Assembly (NCBI RefSeq): GCF_011762025.1
Contig: NZ_JAASQR010000002.1
Span: 186,001 to 250,000 of the forward strand
Source: Sphingobium vermicomposti
GTDB taxonomy: Bacteria > Pseudomonadota > Alphaproteobacteria > Sphingomonadales > Sphingomonadaceae
DNA: 64,000 bases
Reading direction: 5' to 3'
In this document: in pieces, positions 17,367 to 29,188 of the stretch
Layout: each line of letters begins with the position of its first letter
How positions within the stretch are numbered: the stretch's first letter is position 1
Notes under the pieces: generated by a model
What the model was told of the DNA's origin: nothing
Database searches by the model: none
What the model saw: only the letters and a program-made list of their open reading frames with translations
Made by a program: the position numbers and the translations under genes

Positions 17367-17596
17367 TCAGTCGAAGATCCACCAGGCGATCCCGGCCACC
17401 GCTGTTATAAGCGCTGCGGGCCCTGCCCAGCGCGACAGCAGTTCGATGCCCGCTTCCGCCCGCTCCGCCGACAGGATTCGCCAGCGCGCGGAGGAGGAAT
17501 GGTCGATAGTGTTGACCGAAATATTGTCGTGACGCGGCGTCACCTGAAGCCCGATGGTGGTGGGACTTTTGTCATCAGCTTCGGGTGGCAGGTCTG

Positions 17597-17600
<4 letters not shown>
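17367..17600 (-). CDS. Small single-pass membrane protein, paralogue of 15349-15549
   Basis: A 77-residue protein with a soluble N-terminus (about 45 residues) and a C-terminal hydrophobic helix (AGPAALITAVAGIAWWIFD). The ATG at 17600 forms an ATGA overlap with the stop of the 89-codon frame upstream, suggesting coupled translation; an in-frame TTG two codons earlier is possible. The segment AERAEAGIELLSRWAG matches ADRADRGVELLSRWAG in the small protein at 15349-15549. Together they bracket the sugar-phosphate transferase gene. I do not recognise the family. A role as a small accessory or membrane-anchor subunit of the polysaccharide machinery is a guess from context. Confidence 0.6.
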
Positions 17601-20422
<2,822 letters not shown>

Positions 20423-20465
20423 CGTTCATCCCTTCCTTACGTGATGACTGTGATCGCCCGATTGG

Positions 20466-22616
20466 TCAGGCATTTTTCGGCCCGGTCAGCATGAGGGCAT
20501 CCAGCGCGACCGCGCCTTTGCCGCGCGGATAAAGGACTACCGGGTTGAGATCGACCTCGTGGATGGATGGTTCGGCGATCATGAGGCGGCCGAGTGTGGC
20601 GACGATCTGTGCCGCCGCCTCCACATCCAGCGGAGGGGATCCCCGAAAGCCACGCAGAAGGGCGGCTTGTTTGAGCTTGTGCAGTTCGGCGGCGATGGCT
20701 TCGACTGATAGGTCGGGGGTGATCAGGCGCACATCTTGAAGGATTTCCGCGGTGACGCCCCCGAAACCGGCGAGGATGACCGGACCCCAATCAGGGTCGC
20801 TTTTCGCGCCGATGATGAGTTCTGTCCCACGCTCGCCCATGGCTTCGAGCAACGCACCGTCGAGGGCGATGCTCGTATCATAAGCGGCGACATTGGCATG
20901 CAGGCGGTCCCATCCGGCGCGCAGTTCATCCGCATCGCGAAGGTTCAGCACGACACCGCCCGCGTCGCTTTTGTGGCTGAGGTCGGCGGATTGTGCCTTG
21001 AGCGCCACGGGATAGCCGATGTTCAGCGCCGCGCTGAGCGCTTCATCGATGGTGGTGCAGAAAGCGCCGCGAGGGAAGGGGATGCCAAGCGGCGCGAGTA
21101 TCGCCTTGCACCGATATTCCGGGATGACGCCGCCTTGTTCGGGCAGGCCGGGAGCGGCAAGCGGCGCGGCGTCGGTTTCGCGGAAATCGCGGCGGGCATG
21201 GTCGTTCAGGCGTTTGAGGGCGCGAAAGGCGCGTTCGGTTGAGGGGAAATAGGGAATGCCAAAGGCCCGAAGCTGGTTGATATAGTCGGGCAAGATGTCC
21301 GCCCCTTCGTCCAGTCCAGCGAGGATGATCGGCTTTTCGGGTTTCAGTTCATCGACCGCGCGCAGGATCGGCGGCAGCTTGATGCCGACGGTGATCGGAT
21401 CGGTCTGGATGATCCCGGCGACGACGCTGCCGAAACGGTCGTCGGAGAACAGCGCGGCGAGCGTGCGATAATAGAGGTCGGGTTCGACCAGCCCCTGCGC
21501 CGTCAGGTCCAGCGGGTTGGAGACCGGGACGAAAGCGGGAAGCGCGGCGCGCAGGGCCGGGGCGTTGCCGTCATCCACTTGCGGCAGGTCGAGGTCGATC
21601 GCTTCGCACAGGTCCAGGGTCAGCGCCTTGAACGCGCCGCTTTCCCCCAGCACCGCGACCCCGCCCGCCGGGATCGTGGGACAGCGCAGCGCGATTTCCG
21701 CGACGTCGCCCAGTTCTTCGAGCGTTTCGACCAGGATGACGCCCGCACGTTCCACCTTCACCCGCATGACCTGATAGTCGCCCGCGATCGCTCCCGTATG
21801 GGTGGCTGCGGATTCCCGCGCGGCGCTGGATTTTCCGGGGTGGAGGAGGACGATAGTCTTGCCCAGCGCGCGCGCGCGGCGGGCGGCGGCGAGGAAGCGT
21901 TGCGGCTTGCGGAACTGCTCAACGATCATGGCGATGACCTGCGTCGCGTCATCGCCGAGCAGGTGATCGACATAGTCCTCCACACCCGAAGCTGCTTCGT
22001 TGCCGGTCGAGATTGAGAAGGAGAGGCCAAGGTCGCGGCTCGCCAGCGTCGTGCACAGGACGCAGGCCATCGCCCCGCTCTGCGATACGACGCCGATGCC
22101 GCGACGGTCACCCAGGGGCTGCACGCTGGTTTCGACAAAGGTCAGCGGTATGCGGTCGATGAAGTTGGTCATGCCCAGGCAATTTGGCCCTTCGATCACC
22201 ATGCCCGTTTCGGCGGCGATCCGGCCGATCTCGCGCTGTTCGGCAAGGCCTTCCTCACCGCCTTCGGCAAACCCGGCGGAAAAGATGACGACCGCGCCGA
22301 CATTGCGTGCGGCCAGCGCCTTGACAGTTTCGAGCACCGCGACGCGGGGGATGGCGAGGACGGCGGCGTCCACGCCATCGGGCAGGGCGTCGACCGATGG
22401 CAAGCATGGCCGTCCGTCGATCTCCGCCCGTTTAGGGTTGATGAGGTGGATGTCGCCTGAAAATCCGTTGCGGAGGAGGTTGGAGAGGACGGACGCGCCC
22501 AGCGCGCCGACCTTGTCGGACGCGCCGACGATTGCGACCGAACGTGGGCGCAACAGGCGGTCGAGCGATGTGCCGCTATCGGTACACATGGGCGGATTCA
22601 GGGCCTCGACCGTCAT
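20466..22616 (-). CDS. ferA: Acyl-CoA synthetase (ADP-forming type), probable feruloyl-CoA synthetase
   Basis: A 716-residue single-chain NDP-forming acyl-CoA synthetase. It has an N-terminal CoA-binding Rossmann domain (SVAIVGASDKVGALGASV, 26-43), CoA-ligase domains with EGPNCLGMTNF and VSQSGAMACV, the phospho-histidine motif ATHTGAIAGDYQ (His about 273), and a C-terminal ATP-grasp domain containing GGVTAEILQDVRL. Enzymes of this type in Sphingobium sp. SYK-6 (FerA) activate ferulate and related hydroxycinnamates; a plain acetyl-CoA synthetase is the alternative. The pairing with a feruloyl-CoA hydratase/lyase, vanillin dehydrogenase and MarR regulator supports FerA. GGAGAGA precedes the ATG by 8 nt. 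Confidence 0.8.
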   Translation of the reverse strand: MTVEALNPPMCTDSGTSLDRLLRPRSVAIVGASDKVGALGASVLSNLLRNGFSGDIHLINPKRAEIDGRPCLPSVDALPDGVDAAVLAIPRVAVLETVKALAARNVGAVVIFSAGFAEGGEEGLAEQREIGRIAAETGMVIEGPNCLGMTNFIDRIPLTFVETSVQPLGDRRGIGVVSQSGAMACVLCTTLASRDLGLSFSISTGNEAASGVEDYVDHLLGDDATQVIAMIVEQFRKPQRFLAAARRARALGKTIVLLHPGKSSAARESAATHTGAIAGDYQVMRVKVERAGVILVETLEELGDVAEIALRCPTIPAGGVAVLGESGAFKALTLDLCEAIDLDLPQVDDGNAPALRAALPAFVPVSNPLDLTAQGLVEPDLYYRTLAALFSDDRFGSVVAGIIQTDPITVGIKLPPILRAVDELKPEKPIILAGLDEGADILPDYINQLRAFGIPYFPSTERAFRALKRLNDHARRDFRETDAAPLAAPGLPEQGGVIPEYRCKAILAPLGIPFPRGAFCTTIDEALSAALNIGYPVALKAQSADLSHKSDAGGVVLNLRDADELRAGWDRLHANVAAYDTSIALDGALLEAMGERGTELIIGAKSDPDWGPVILAGFGGVTAEILQDVRLITPDLSVEAIAAELHKLKQAALLRGFRGSPPLDVEAAAQIVATLGRLMIAEPSIHEVDLNPVVLYPRGKGAVALDALMLTGPKNA

Positions 22617-22699
22617 GGGTCAGTCTCTCCAGTAAAATCGGCAGTTATTCCTGCCGGGCCGCCCATGTTGAAGGTCCGGCCCCGTCGTAACCAGCCCTG

Positions 22700-23560
22700 T
22701 CAGGCGCTCTGTTTGGACTTGTCGTAAGCGCCCAGACCCGGCTTGTAGCTTTTATCGTCGATAAACTGCTTGATGCCTTCCTTGCGGCCTTCATTGTCGA
22801 AGCTGTTGGCCGCTTCCTGTGCGCGGATCAGATAATCCTCGGCATTGTCATAGGTCATTTCGCGGACGCGGCGAACGGCGTCCTTTGTGGCCTTCAAAGC
22901 GACGGGGTTCTTGGTCAGCAGCTTTTGTGCGACTTCGGAGACGCGGTCCTTCAACTGCGCGAGCGGCAGCGCCTCGTTGACGAAGCCCCATTGCGCCGCC
23001 GTCTTGCCATCGACATTTTCACCCATCAGCGAATGATACATGGCGTTACGAAAGCTGGTGAGTTCGGTCGCGACCTTGGCAGCGCCGCCGCCGGGCAGGA
23101 TGCCCCAGTTGATTTCGGACAGGCCGAACTGCGCATCGTCCGCCGCGAAGGCGAGGTCGCAGGCGAAGAGGGGGCCATAACCGCCGCCAAAGCACCAGCC
23201 GTTGACCATGGCGATCGTCGGTTTCTGATACCAGCGCAGCCGCCGCCACCAGCCATAGCTTTCGCGCTGCGCCTCGCGCGTGCCTTGCAGCCCGCGCGCT
23301 TCGGTTTCGCGGAAATATTCCTTCAGATCCATGCCCGCCGTCCAGGCCGTGCCTTCGCCGGTGAGGACCAGGACGCCGACATCATCGCGAAACTCCAGCG
23401 CGTCGAGCACGCGCATCATCTGCCGGTTCAGGCGCGGGGACATGCAGTTGCGCTTGTCCGGGCGATTGAGGCTGACCCAGGCGACGCCATTTTCGACGGT
23501 GAAGGCGACGGTTTCGAGTTCGGTCTGTTCGACGCCCTCGACATGCAGGATGTTGGTCAT
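22700..23560 (-). CDS. ferB: Feruloyl/p-coumaroyl-CoA hydratase-lyase
   Basis: A 286-residue crotonase-fold enzyme. The start at 23560 gives MTNILHVEGVEQTELETVAF. Crotonase features in order are NRPDKRNCMSPRLN, the first oxyanion loop GEGTAWTAGMDLKEYF (about 69-84), the second loop WCFGGGYGPLFACDLAF, and the catalytic glutamate in FGLSEINWGILPGGG, as in Pseudomonas HCHL/Ech. The enzyme hydrates feruloyl-CoA and splits it into vanillin and acetyl-CoA, and likewise 4-coumaroyl-CoA to 4-hydroxybenzaldehyde. It lies 83 bp upstream of ferA and 34 bp after the aldehyde dehydrogenase, so all are probably one operon. Confidence in the hydroxycinnamate specificity is high because of both sequence and context. 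Confidence 0.92.
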   Translation of the reverse strand: MTNILHVEGVEQTELETVAFTVENGVAWVSLNRPDKRNCMSPRLNRQMMRVLDALEFRDDVGVLVLTGEGTAWTAGMDLKEYFRETEARGLQGTREAQRESYGWWRRLRWYQKPTIAMVNGWCFGGGYGPLFACDLAFAADDAQFGLSEINWGILPGGGAAKVATELTSFRNAMYHSLMGENVDGKTAAQWGFVNEALPLAQLKDRVSEVAQKLLTKNPVALKATKDAVRRVREMTYDNAEDYLIRAQEAANSFDNEGRKEGIKQFIDDKSYKPGLGAYDKSKQSA

Positions 23561-23594
23561 GGGAAAAGTCTCCGCAAAATCATTAAAGAGGGGA

Positions 23595-25046
23595 TCAGAT
23601 CGGATAGTGGCCCGGCTCGGTTTCGATGGTGATCCAGCGCAGTTCGGTGAAGCTGTCGATCCCGGCGCGGCCGCCGAATTTGCCATAGCCCGACGCCTTG
23701 ACCCCGCCGAAGGGCATCTGCGCTTCGTCATGGACGGTCGGGCCGTTCACATGGCAGATGCCGGACTGGATCTGCCGCGCGACCTTCAGCCCGCGCGCGG
23801 TGTCGCGCGTGAAGACAGAGGCGGACAGGCCATATTCGGTGTCGTTCGCCAGTTCGATGGCATGATCTTCGTCACGGGCACGGATGATGCCGACGACCGG
23901 GCCGAAACTTTCGTCGCGGAACAGCTTCATGCTGGGCGTCACGCCGTCGATGACATGGGCGGGCATCAGGACGCCGTTCGCGTCACCGCCATTCAGCTGC
24001 GTCGCGCCCGATGCCAGTGCATCGTCGATCAGTGAACGGACGTGGGCGACGGTCTTGGCATCCACCACCGCGCCCAGCGGCGTCTTGCCTTCACGCGGGT
24101 CGCCCACGGCCATGGTGGCGACCTTGGCCCTGAACTTTTCGGCAAAGGCATCGGCGACGGCATCGACCACGATGATCCGTTCGGTCGACATGCAAATTTG
24201 GCCCTGGTTCATGAACGCGCCGAACGCTGCGGCCTTTACCGCTTCATCGAGATCGGCATCGTCGAGTATGATCAGCGGTGCCTTGCCACCCAGTTCCAGC
24301 AGCACGGGCTTCAGATTTTGGGCGCAGCGTACCGCGATGATCCTGCCGACGGCGGTCGACCCGGTGAAGTTGACCCGGCGCACGGCGGGGTGATCGATCA
24401 TCGCACCGACGACTGCGGCAGCGTCCTGCGGCGCGTTGGTGATGAGGTTGACGATGCCGCTGCCAAGGCCCGCTTCCACGAACGCTTCCACGATCAGGCC
24501 GTGGGTACGCGGGCATTGTTCGGAAGCCTTGAGCACCACCGTATTGCCGCAAGCCAGCGGCACGGCGATGGCGCGGGTGGCGAGGATGATCGGTGCGTTC
24601 CACGGTGCCATCGACAGCACCACGCCGGCGGCTTCGCGGATTGCCATGGCGATGCAGCCGGGCTTGTCGGACGGAATGACCTCTCCACCGATTTGCGTGG
24701 TGAGCGCCGCTGCTTCCCGCACGATAGAGACGGAGAGCATCAGGTTGAAGCGGGCCCACCCCTCGGTTGCGCCGACTTCTTCCATCATCGCGTCGACGAA
24801 ATCGGCGACCCTGGCGTTGAGGGCATCGGCGGCCCTCATCAATGCGGCGCGGCGAGCATTGGGGCCAAGTGCGGACCATGTGGGGAAGGCGGCGCTCGCG
24901 GCATTGACGGCGGCGATGGCATCATTCGTGCTGGCGGCGGCGGCGCGGGTGGCGACGGCTCCTGTAACCGGATTGATGCGGTCGAAGGTCGAGGTCGCAT
25001 CGCGCGATTCGCCGCCGATAATCAGGGAAATTTCCGATTGTGGCAT
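23595..25046 (-). CDS. ligV: Vanillin/benzaldehyde dehydrogenase (LigV-like)
   Basis: A 483-residue NAD(P)-dependent aldehyde dehydrogenase. ATG 25046 is chosen because GAGAGGGCGAG precedes it. The fold's landmarks are MAPWNAPIIL, NFTGSTAVGRII (cofactor loop), the catalytic Glu in LLELGGKAPLI and Cys in GQICMSTERIIV. The sequence style (APWNAP, EGWARFN, HVNGPTVHDEAQMPFGG) is that of vanillin and salicylaldehyde dehydrogenases. It should oxidise vanillin from FerB to vanillate, and 4-hydroxybenzaldehyde to 4-hydroxybenzoate. It is the first gene of the ligV-ferB-ferA-transporter operon and faces the MarR gene across a short shared promoter region. Confidence 0.88.
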   Translation of the reverse strand: MPQSEISLIIGGESRDATSTFDRINPVTGAVATRAAAASTNDAIAAVNAASAAFPTWSALGPNARRAALMRAADALNARVADFVDAMMEEVGATEGWARFNLMLSVSIVREAAALTTQIGGEVIPSDKPGCIAMAIREAAGVVLSMAPWNAPIILATRAIAVPLACGNTVVLKASEQCPRTHGLIVEAFVEAGLGSGIVNLITNAPQDAAAVVGAMIDHPAVRRVNFTGSTAVGRIIAVRCAQNLKPVLLELGGKAPLIILDDADLDEAVKAAAFGAFMNQGQICMSTERIIVVDAVADAFAEKFRAKVATMAVGDPREGKTPLGAVVDAKTVAHVRSLIDDALASGATQLNGGDANGVLMPAHVIDGVTPSMKLFRDESFGPVVGIIRARDEDHAIELANDTEYGLSASVFTRDTARGLKVARQIQSGICHVNGPTVHDEAQMPFGGVKASGYGKFGGRAGIDSFTELRWITIETEPGHYPI

Positions 25047-25080
25047 GTTCTCGCCCTCTCCTATTGTTATGAAACATACC

Positions 25081-25108
25081 AATGTTGATTGTTCTGGGCA
25101 ATAACATT
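25081..25108. promoter_or_regulatory. Inverted repeat between ligV and the MarR gene
   Basis: AATGTT-g-ATTG and CAAT-AACATT face each other across ttctggg; the inner ATTGTTCTGGGCAAT is symmetric at its ends. It lies in the divergent promoter region and just before the likely MarR start (25109), a normal place for a MarR-type operator that would be relieved by hydroxycinnamoyl-CoA. Confidence 0.45.
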
Positions 25109-25579
25109 ATGGTCGAGGGGATGGAAAAGAAGCGCGCCGACGACCAATTGACGAATCCTGTGACGCAGCGTTTGGGCTATCGCCTGCGCCGGGCGTCCTC
25201 CGCGATGATGGCCAATCTGGGCGCGGCGCTGGAAGCGATCGGTCTGCGCCCGGTCGAAGCGACGATCATCATGCTGATCGGTGCCAATCCAGATTGCATT
25301 CAGAGCGATATTGGCCGCACGCTGGGCATCAAGCGGGCCAATATGGTGCCGCTCATCACCGCGTTGACGCAGAGGGATCTGGTGCGAAAGTCGCCTGTCG
25401 ATGGTCGTTCGGTCGCCTTGTCCCTCACGCCGTTGGGCGAGGAAGCATGTGCGCGGGCGAACAGGATCATGACCGCGCATGAGCAGCGTTATGAAGAGAG
25501 GCTGACGCCTGAAATCAGGCAGGCGTTGCAGGATGCGCTGGATATTCTTGAACGGGAAGAGCCGGGCGCGACGGCATAG
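25109..25579 (+). CDS. ferC: MarR-family regulator of the ferulate operon (FerC-like)
   Basis: A MarR protein of about 156 residues. Three in-frame starts exist: ATG 25082, ATG 25109 and ATG 25121. The first would put the inverted repeat inside the coding region, so 25109 is preferred; 25121 has GAGGGG directly against it. The winged-helix region is seen in DIGRTLGIKRANMVPLITAL (recognition helix) followed by the wing RKSPVDGRSVALSLT. In SYK-6 the MarR protein FerC represses ferBA and is released by feruloyl-CoA; this gene faces the equivalent operon, so the same role is inferred. Confidence 0.82.
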   Translation: MVEGMEKKRADDQLTNPVTQRLGYRLRRASSAMMANLGAALEAIGLRPVEATIIMLIGANPDCIQSDIGRTLGIKRANMVPLITALTQRDLVRKSPVDGRSVALSLTPLGEEACARANRIMTAHEQRYEERLTPEIRQALQDALDILEREEPGATA

Positions 25580-25594
25580 GGTGCCGCCGCCCGG

Positions 25595-26518
25595 TTAGAC
25601 AGGGTCGGGTGAGTGCGCCTGTGCCGTGTGCGCTCTATATGCGCGCGGCGGCATTCCGGCGCGACGAACGAAGAAGCGCGAGAAATAGGCGGGATCGTCG
25701 AACCCCACGGCATAGGCGATTTCGGTCACGGACAGGTTGGAATAGAGCAGCAGGCGGCATGCTTCCAGAAATGTGCGTTCGTCCAGCATCGTGGCGGGAG
25801 CCGCCGCCGCCACGTTGGCGCAGGCCTGACGCAGCGCGCTTTCACTGATGCCGAGTGCGCGCGCATGGACCGCGACGGGTTCACGTAGGCGGAAACGCTG
25901 TTCGATCCGATCACGCAGTCGTGCAACGAGCATGGCCTGGCGGCCCGGCACGTTCACATTGGCTTCCGACACCGTCGTCACGCGCAATATATGGACCATG
26001 AGCCACAGCAGCAGCGATTCCACGGCTGCGCGGCGGCCGCGCCCGGACCAGCCAAGCTCCTGCGCGAGACGCTCTATCCGATGTTCGACCGGCGCGCGTT
26101 CCTGTGGCGGGAGGGCAACTGCGCAGGCCCTGCGGAACAGGGCGGTGAGATCCGGGTCGCGCTGGAGCAGGTGGGAGAGGTAGAGGTCCGCAATCGTCGT
26201 CACCCAGCCGCGCGAGTCCCTATGCCAGGTGAAGCCGTGGACCACGCCTGCGGGGATGAGGAGCATGCAGGGCGCGGTGAAATCCACAGTGTCACCCTCC
26301 GCCCGCATGGAGCCGCCGCCCTCGGCGATCAGGATGATATGGTTGAGGTCGCGGTGGACATGAGGCCGGATCGTCCATTCGCTGGGGCGGGATCGGTCGT
26401 CCAGGGCTTCGACATGGACGAACCCCTCTGCGACGCTGCGTACCGGTTCGCCGTAGAGATAGAAGGCGGGGATCGGCGGCGATGGCGTGGGTGATGGTGA
26501 GGGCATGGCAGGTCCCAT
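25595..26518 (-). CDS. AraC-family activator divergent from pobA (PobR-like)
   Basis: A 307-residue regulator from ATG 26518; an in-frame TTG at 26536 would overlap the palindromic operator and is disfavoured. The N-terminal cupin-like sensor has IRPHVHRDLNHIILIAEGGG (about 52-71) and CMLLIPAGVVHGFTWH. The C-terminal AraC domain has two helix-turn-helix units, the second being SVTEIAYAVGFDDPAYFSRF, then AGMPPRAYRA. It faces pobA across about 105 bp, so activation of pobA by 4-hydroxybenzoate is the likely function, as for PobR/PobC-type AraC proteins. The regulator at 49170-50072 has the same architecture. Confidence 0.85.
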   Translation of the reverse strand: MGPAMPSPSPTPSPPIPAFYLYGEPVRSVAEGFVHVEALDDRSRPSEWTIRPHVHRDLNHIILIAEGGGSMRAEGDTVDFTAPCMLLIPAGVVHGFTWHRDSRGWVTTIADLYLSHLLQRDPDLTALFRRACAVALPPQERAPVEHRIERLAQELGWSGRGRRAAVESLLLWLMVHILRVTTVSEANVNVPGRQAMLVARLRDRIEQRFRLREPVAVHARALGISESALRQACANVAAAAPATMLDERTFLEACRLLLYSNLSVTEIAYAVGFDDPAYFSRFFVRRAGMPPRAYRAHTAQAHSPDPV

Positions 26519-26522
26519 GGCT

Positions 26523-26537
26523 GTTGGATTGTCCAAC
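26523..26537. promoter_or_regulatory. Perfect palindrome in the pobR-pobA promoter region
   Basis: GTTGGATTGTCCAAC is a perfect 6-3-6 palindrome between the divergent AraC and pobA genes, 5 bp from the AraC start and about 87 bp before pobA. It is a candidate operator for the AraC protein, or for autoregulation. Confidence 0.4.
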
Positions 26538-26623
26538 TAATAGACGGATGCCGCCCTGTCGGACAAGCGCCGGTGGCGTCATGTTCGATCAGGAAGGTCG
26601 CAGGCCGATTAGGGAGGATCGTC

Positions 26624-27793
26624 ATGAGAACGCAGGTCGCCATCGTGGGCGCTGGCCCCGCCGGTCTGTTGCTGGGGCATTTGCTGCGCGCGGAGGGTGT
26701 GGACGTTGTCGTGGTGGAGCGCGCTTCTGCCGATTATGTGCTGGGCCGCATCCGCGCAGGCGTGCTGGAGAGGACGACGACGGACCTGATGGACCGCATC
26801 GGCCTGGGCGAGCGGATGCACCGCGAGGGGCTGGTCCATTCGGGTTTCCATCTGGCCGACGGCGAACGGTTGATCCATATCGACATCGAAGCCCTGACCG
26901 GCAGGCAGGTGATGGTTTACGGCCAGACGGAGCTGACACGCGACCTTATGGATGCCGCGCCTGGCCGTGGACTCCAGATCGTCTATGAGGCGTCCGACGT
27001 GTGCCTTCACGATGTCGAAAGCGACGCGCCCTATATCAGCTACCATAAGGGCGGCGTGGCCCACAGGATCGACGCGCAGTTCATATGCGGCTGCGACGGC
27101 TATCATGGGCCATCCCGGCAAGCGGTTCCGGCTTTGGTAGCGACGGCTTATGAGAAAAACTATCCCTTTGGCTGGCTCGGCATCCTCGCCGATGTGCCGC
27201 CATGCAGTCAGGAACTGATCTATGCGAACCATGAGCGCGGCTTCGCGCTCGCGTCGATGCGGTCTGGATCGCGAAGCCGCTATTATGTGCAAGTGCCCCT
27301 GGACGACCGGATAGAGAATTGGCCCGACGAACGGCTGTGGGACGAACTGGCGATCCGGCTGGGGCCAGAGGCGGCGGCGCATATCGTGCGCGGCCCGGCG
27401 TTGGAAAAGTCGATAGCGCCTTTGCGTTCCTTCGTCTTTGAACCGATGCGGCATGGCAGGGTGATGCTGGCGGGGGACAGCGCCCATATCGTGCCGCCAA
27501 CAGGGGCCAAGGGGCTGAACCTGGCAGCATCGGACGTGCATTATCTGTCGGAAGCGCTTTCCCGCTATTTCAGGAGCAATGATAACGACGCTGTCGCAGC
27601 CTACTCCGGTCGCGCGCTGGCGCGGGTGTGGAAAGCGGAGCGTTTTTCCTGGCAATTGACGCGATTGCTCCATCGTTTTCCCGACAGCGACGCGTTCGAT
27701 CGCAAGATGCAGATCGCCGAACTGGACTATATCGCATCGTCCGTCGCCGCGCGGACGGCGATTGCGGAAAATTATGTCGGATTGCCTCTGTAG
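26624..27793 (+). CDS. pobA: 4-Hydroxybenzoate 3-monooxygenase
   Basis: A 389-residue class A flavoprotein monooxygenase, the usual PobA length. ATG 26624 is preceded by AGGGAGG at 7 nt. The FAD GxGxxG motif is VAIVGAGPAGLLLGHLL (5-21); RIRAGVLERTT is the PobA-specific segment near residues 42-52; the DG motif is CGCDGYHGPSR; and the second FAD motif is LAGDSAHIVPPTGAKGLN. It hydroxylates 4-hydroxybenzoate to protocatechuate with NADPH and oxygen, feeding the ligAB pathway encoded downstream. It links p-coumarate catabolism (ferA/ferB/ligV, then pobA) to the 4,5-cleavage route. Confidence 0.96.
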   Translation: MRTQVAIVGAGPAGLLLGHLLRAEGVDVVVVERASADYVLGRIRAGVLERTTTDLMDRIGLGERMHREGLVHSGFHLADGERLIHIDIEALTGRQVMVYGQTELTRDLMDAAPGRGLQIVYEASDVCLHDVESDAPYISYHKGGVAHRIDAQFICGCDGYHGPSRQAVPALVATAYEKNYPFGWLGILADVPPCSQELIYANHERGFALASMRSGSRSRYYVQVPLDDRIENWPDERLWDELAIRLGPEAAAHIVRGPALEKSIAPLRSFVFEPMRHGRVMLAGDSAHIVPPTGAKGLNLAASDVHYLSEALSRYFRSNDNDAVAAYSGRALARVWKAERFSWQLTRLLHRFPDSDAFDRKMQIAELDYIASSVAARTAIAENYVGLPL

Positions 27794-27847
27794 CGGGGGG
27801 CGGTGCCTGTGCAGTGGAGAAATTACTGTCTGCTCCTCGCGGTATAG

Positions 27848-27875
27848 TTTGTTATCATGAATAACATTTGTTATC
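27848..27875. promoter_or_regulatory. Operator-like repeats upstream of the LuxR gene
   Basis: TTTGTTATC occurs at 27848-27856 and 27867-27875 (19 bp apart). The first copy is part of the palindrome TGTTAT-CATGA-ATAACA (27850-27866). The core TTATCATGA recurs before the phospho-lyase gene (50108) and between the SDR and TonB receptor genes (53339). Confidence 0.5.
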
Positions 27876-27933
27876 GTAGGCAATCCGTCTCCGCAGAAAA
27901 TAATAAGCGCGCGGCGATGGAGGGAGGGATGCA

Positions 27934-29073
27934 ATGGCAAACGATCTTAGCACGCGAATTTTGCCTGATCTTTACGGATGTTGCGATCATCCGGGCCAGT
28001 GGCGTTCTCTGCTCGACCAGATTTGCGAAGGTCTTGGCGCTCGTAGCGCAGCCGTGCAGATATATCGTCGGGAGGGGGATTTCCTGTCACGCAGGTGGCA
28101 GGAGCGGGATTCCTATTCGCATGCCCATGCGTCGCAGCATGACCGATGGATCAACAATGCCGAAAACCCCCGGCTTGCGCTGAGTGAGCCGAATAAGTCG
28201 CTCGCCGTCCTGACCGATGATGAGCGTTTTGGCGCGCGCTCCCCGCAACTGGCCGAAACGCGCCATCGCCTGGCGCAGGTCGGGCTGAGGGGGGGGACGG
28301 GTATCCTCTTCGAATTCGAACCATCCCGCTATTTCAGCCTGATCCTTCACAGGCGGATTGACGACCTGGTCGACAGCGATCGGATAGACGCGACCTTCCT
28401 GCGGGAAATCGGCCCGCATCTTTTGTCCTTGTCGCGCGTGGTGGCCAAATTGCAGGCAGCAGATGTGGCAGAGGCGGCGATCCGGTCGATCACGGATCGG
28501 CTGCGGGCGGGCATATTGGTGTGCAGCAAGAATGGCGAGGTGCGCTGGCGCAATCGCGCGGCATCAGAAATATTGGCGAGCGGTGCGTCGCTGACGCTGG
28601 GCAATGGGCAGTTGCGTGGGGTGTCAGCCGATAGCCGGCACAGGCTGGAGCGGCTTTTGTCGCCAGCCTGCCGCGATGACATGATCGCGACCGTGTTCGG
28701 ATCACCGGGCGGGAGCATGGTGCAGGCCATCGCCATTCCCTCCAGCGCGTTGGAGGCGGGGTTGGCACAGGGGTGGGGCGAGGAACAGGATGACGTGGCG
28801 ATGATCCTGATCGATCCGGGGCAGGCACCACCGCTTTCGGCCGGGCACGTCATGTCCCTGTTTGGCCTGACGCCTGCCGAAGCGCAGCTGGCCATCGCCC
28901 TGTCCCAAGGCATATCACTGAACAGCTATGCCGACCGTCGCGGCATATCGGTGGGCACAGTGCGCATCCAGATGAAACGGATATTGGAAAAGACGGATAG
29001 CCGCCGTCAGGCCGACCTGGTCGGGAAACTTTATGGGTCTGCCATAGCGCAGATATACGGCCACCTGCATTGA
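27934..29073 (+). CDS. LuxR-type HTH transcriptional regulator
   Basis: A 379-residue protein with GGAGGGAGGG a few bases before the ATG. The C-terminal 65 residues are a LuxR/GerE helix-turn-helix: LFGLTPAEAQLAIALSQGI, SVGTVRIQMKRILEKT and RRQADLVGKL. The N-terminal 300 residues match no named sensor that I can assign, though a PAS-like stretch (RAGILVCSKNGEVRWRN, about 189-205) is present. It precedes a serine hydrolase and TonB receptor on the same strand, but a hairpin terminator separates it from them. The operator-like repeats upstream suggest autoregulation. The ligand is unknown. Confidence 0.85.
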   Translation: MANDLSTRILPDLYGCCDHPGQWRSLLDQICEGLGARSAAVQIYRREGDFLSRRWQERDSYSHAHASQHDRWINNAENPRLALSEPNKSLAVLTDDERFGARSPQLAETRHRLAQVGLRGGTGILFEFEPSRYFSLILHRRIDDLVDSDRIDATFLREIGPHLLSLSRVVAKLQAADVAEAAIRSITDRLRAGILVCSKNGEVRWRNRAASEILASGASLTLGNGQLRGVSADSRHRLERLLSPACRDDMIATVFGSPGGSMVQAIAIPSSALEAGLAQGWGEEQDDVAMILIDPGQAPPLSAGHVMSLFGLTPAEAQLAIALSQGISLNSYADRRGISVGTVRIQMKRILEKTDSRRQADLVGKLYGSAIAQIYGHLH

Positions 29074-29082
29074 ATTGCCGAT

Positions 29083-29119
29083 GGCGCGGCATATCCCATT
29101 TGGGAGCCGCGCCGATTTT
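29083..29119 (+). terminator. Rho-independent terminator after the LuxR gene
   Basis: GGCGCGGC (29083-29090) pairs with GCCGCGCC (29106-29113), with an inner CCC/GGG pair, followed by GATTTT. It lies 10 bp after the LuxR stop codon. Confidence 0.7.
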
Positions 29120-29188
29120 CCGACAGGTTCACATTCAAGCCAATCAGGTCGACGGGCATCGTTCGACCAAAGGGCATAGGATGTGTGT

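Noticed and set aside
26609..27940. 443-codon frame antisense to pobA
   Set aside because: A mirror of a well-conserved gene with no recognisable motif.
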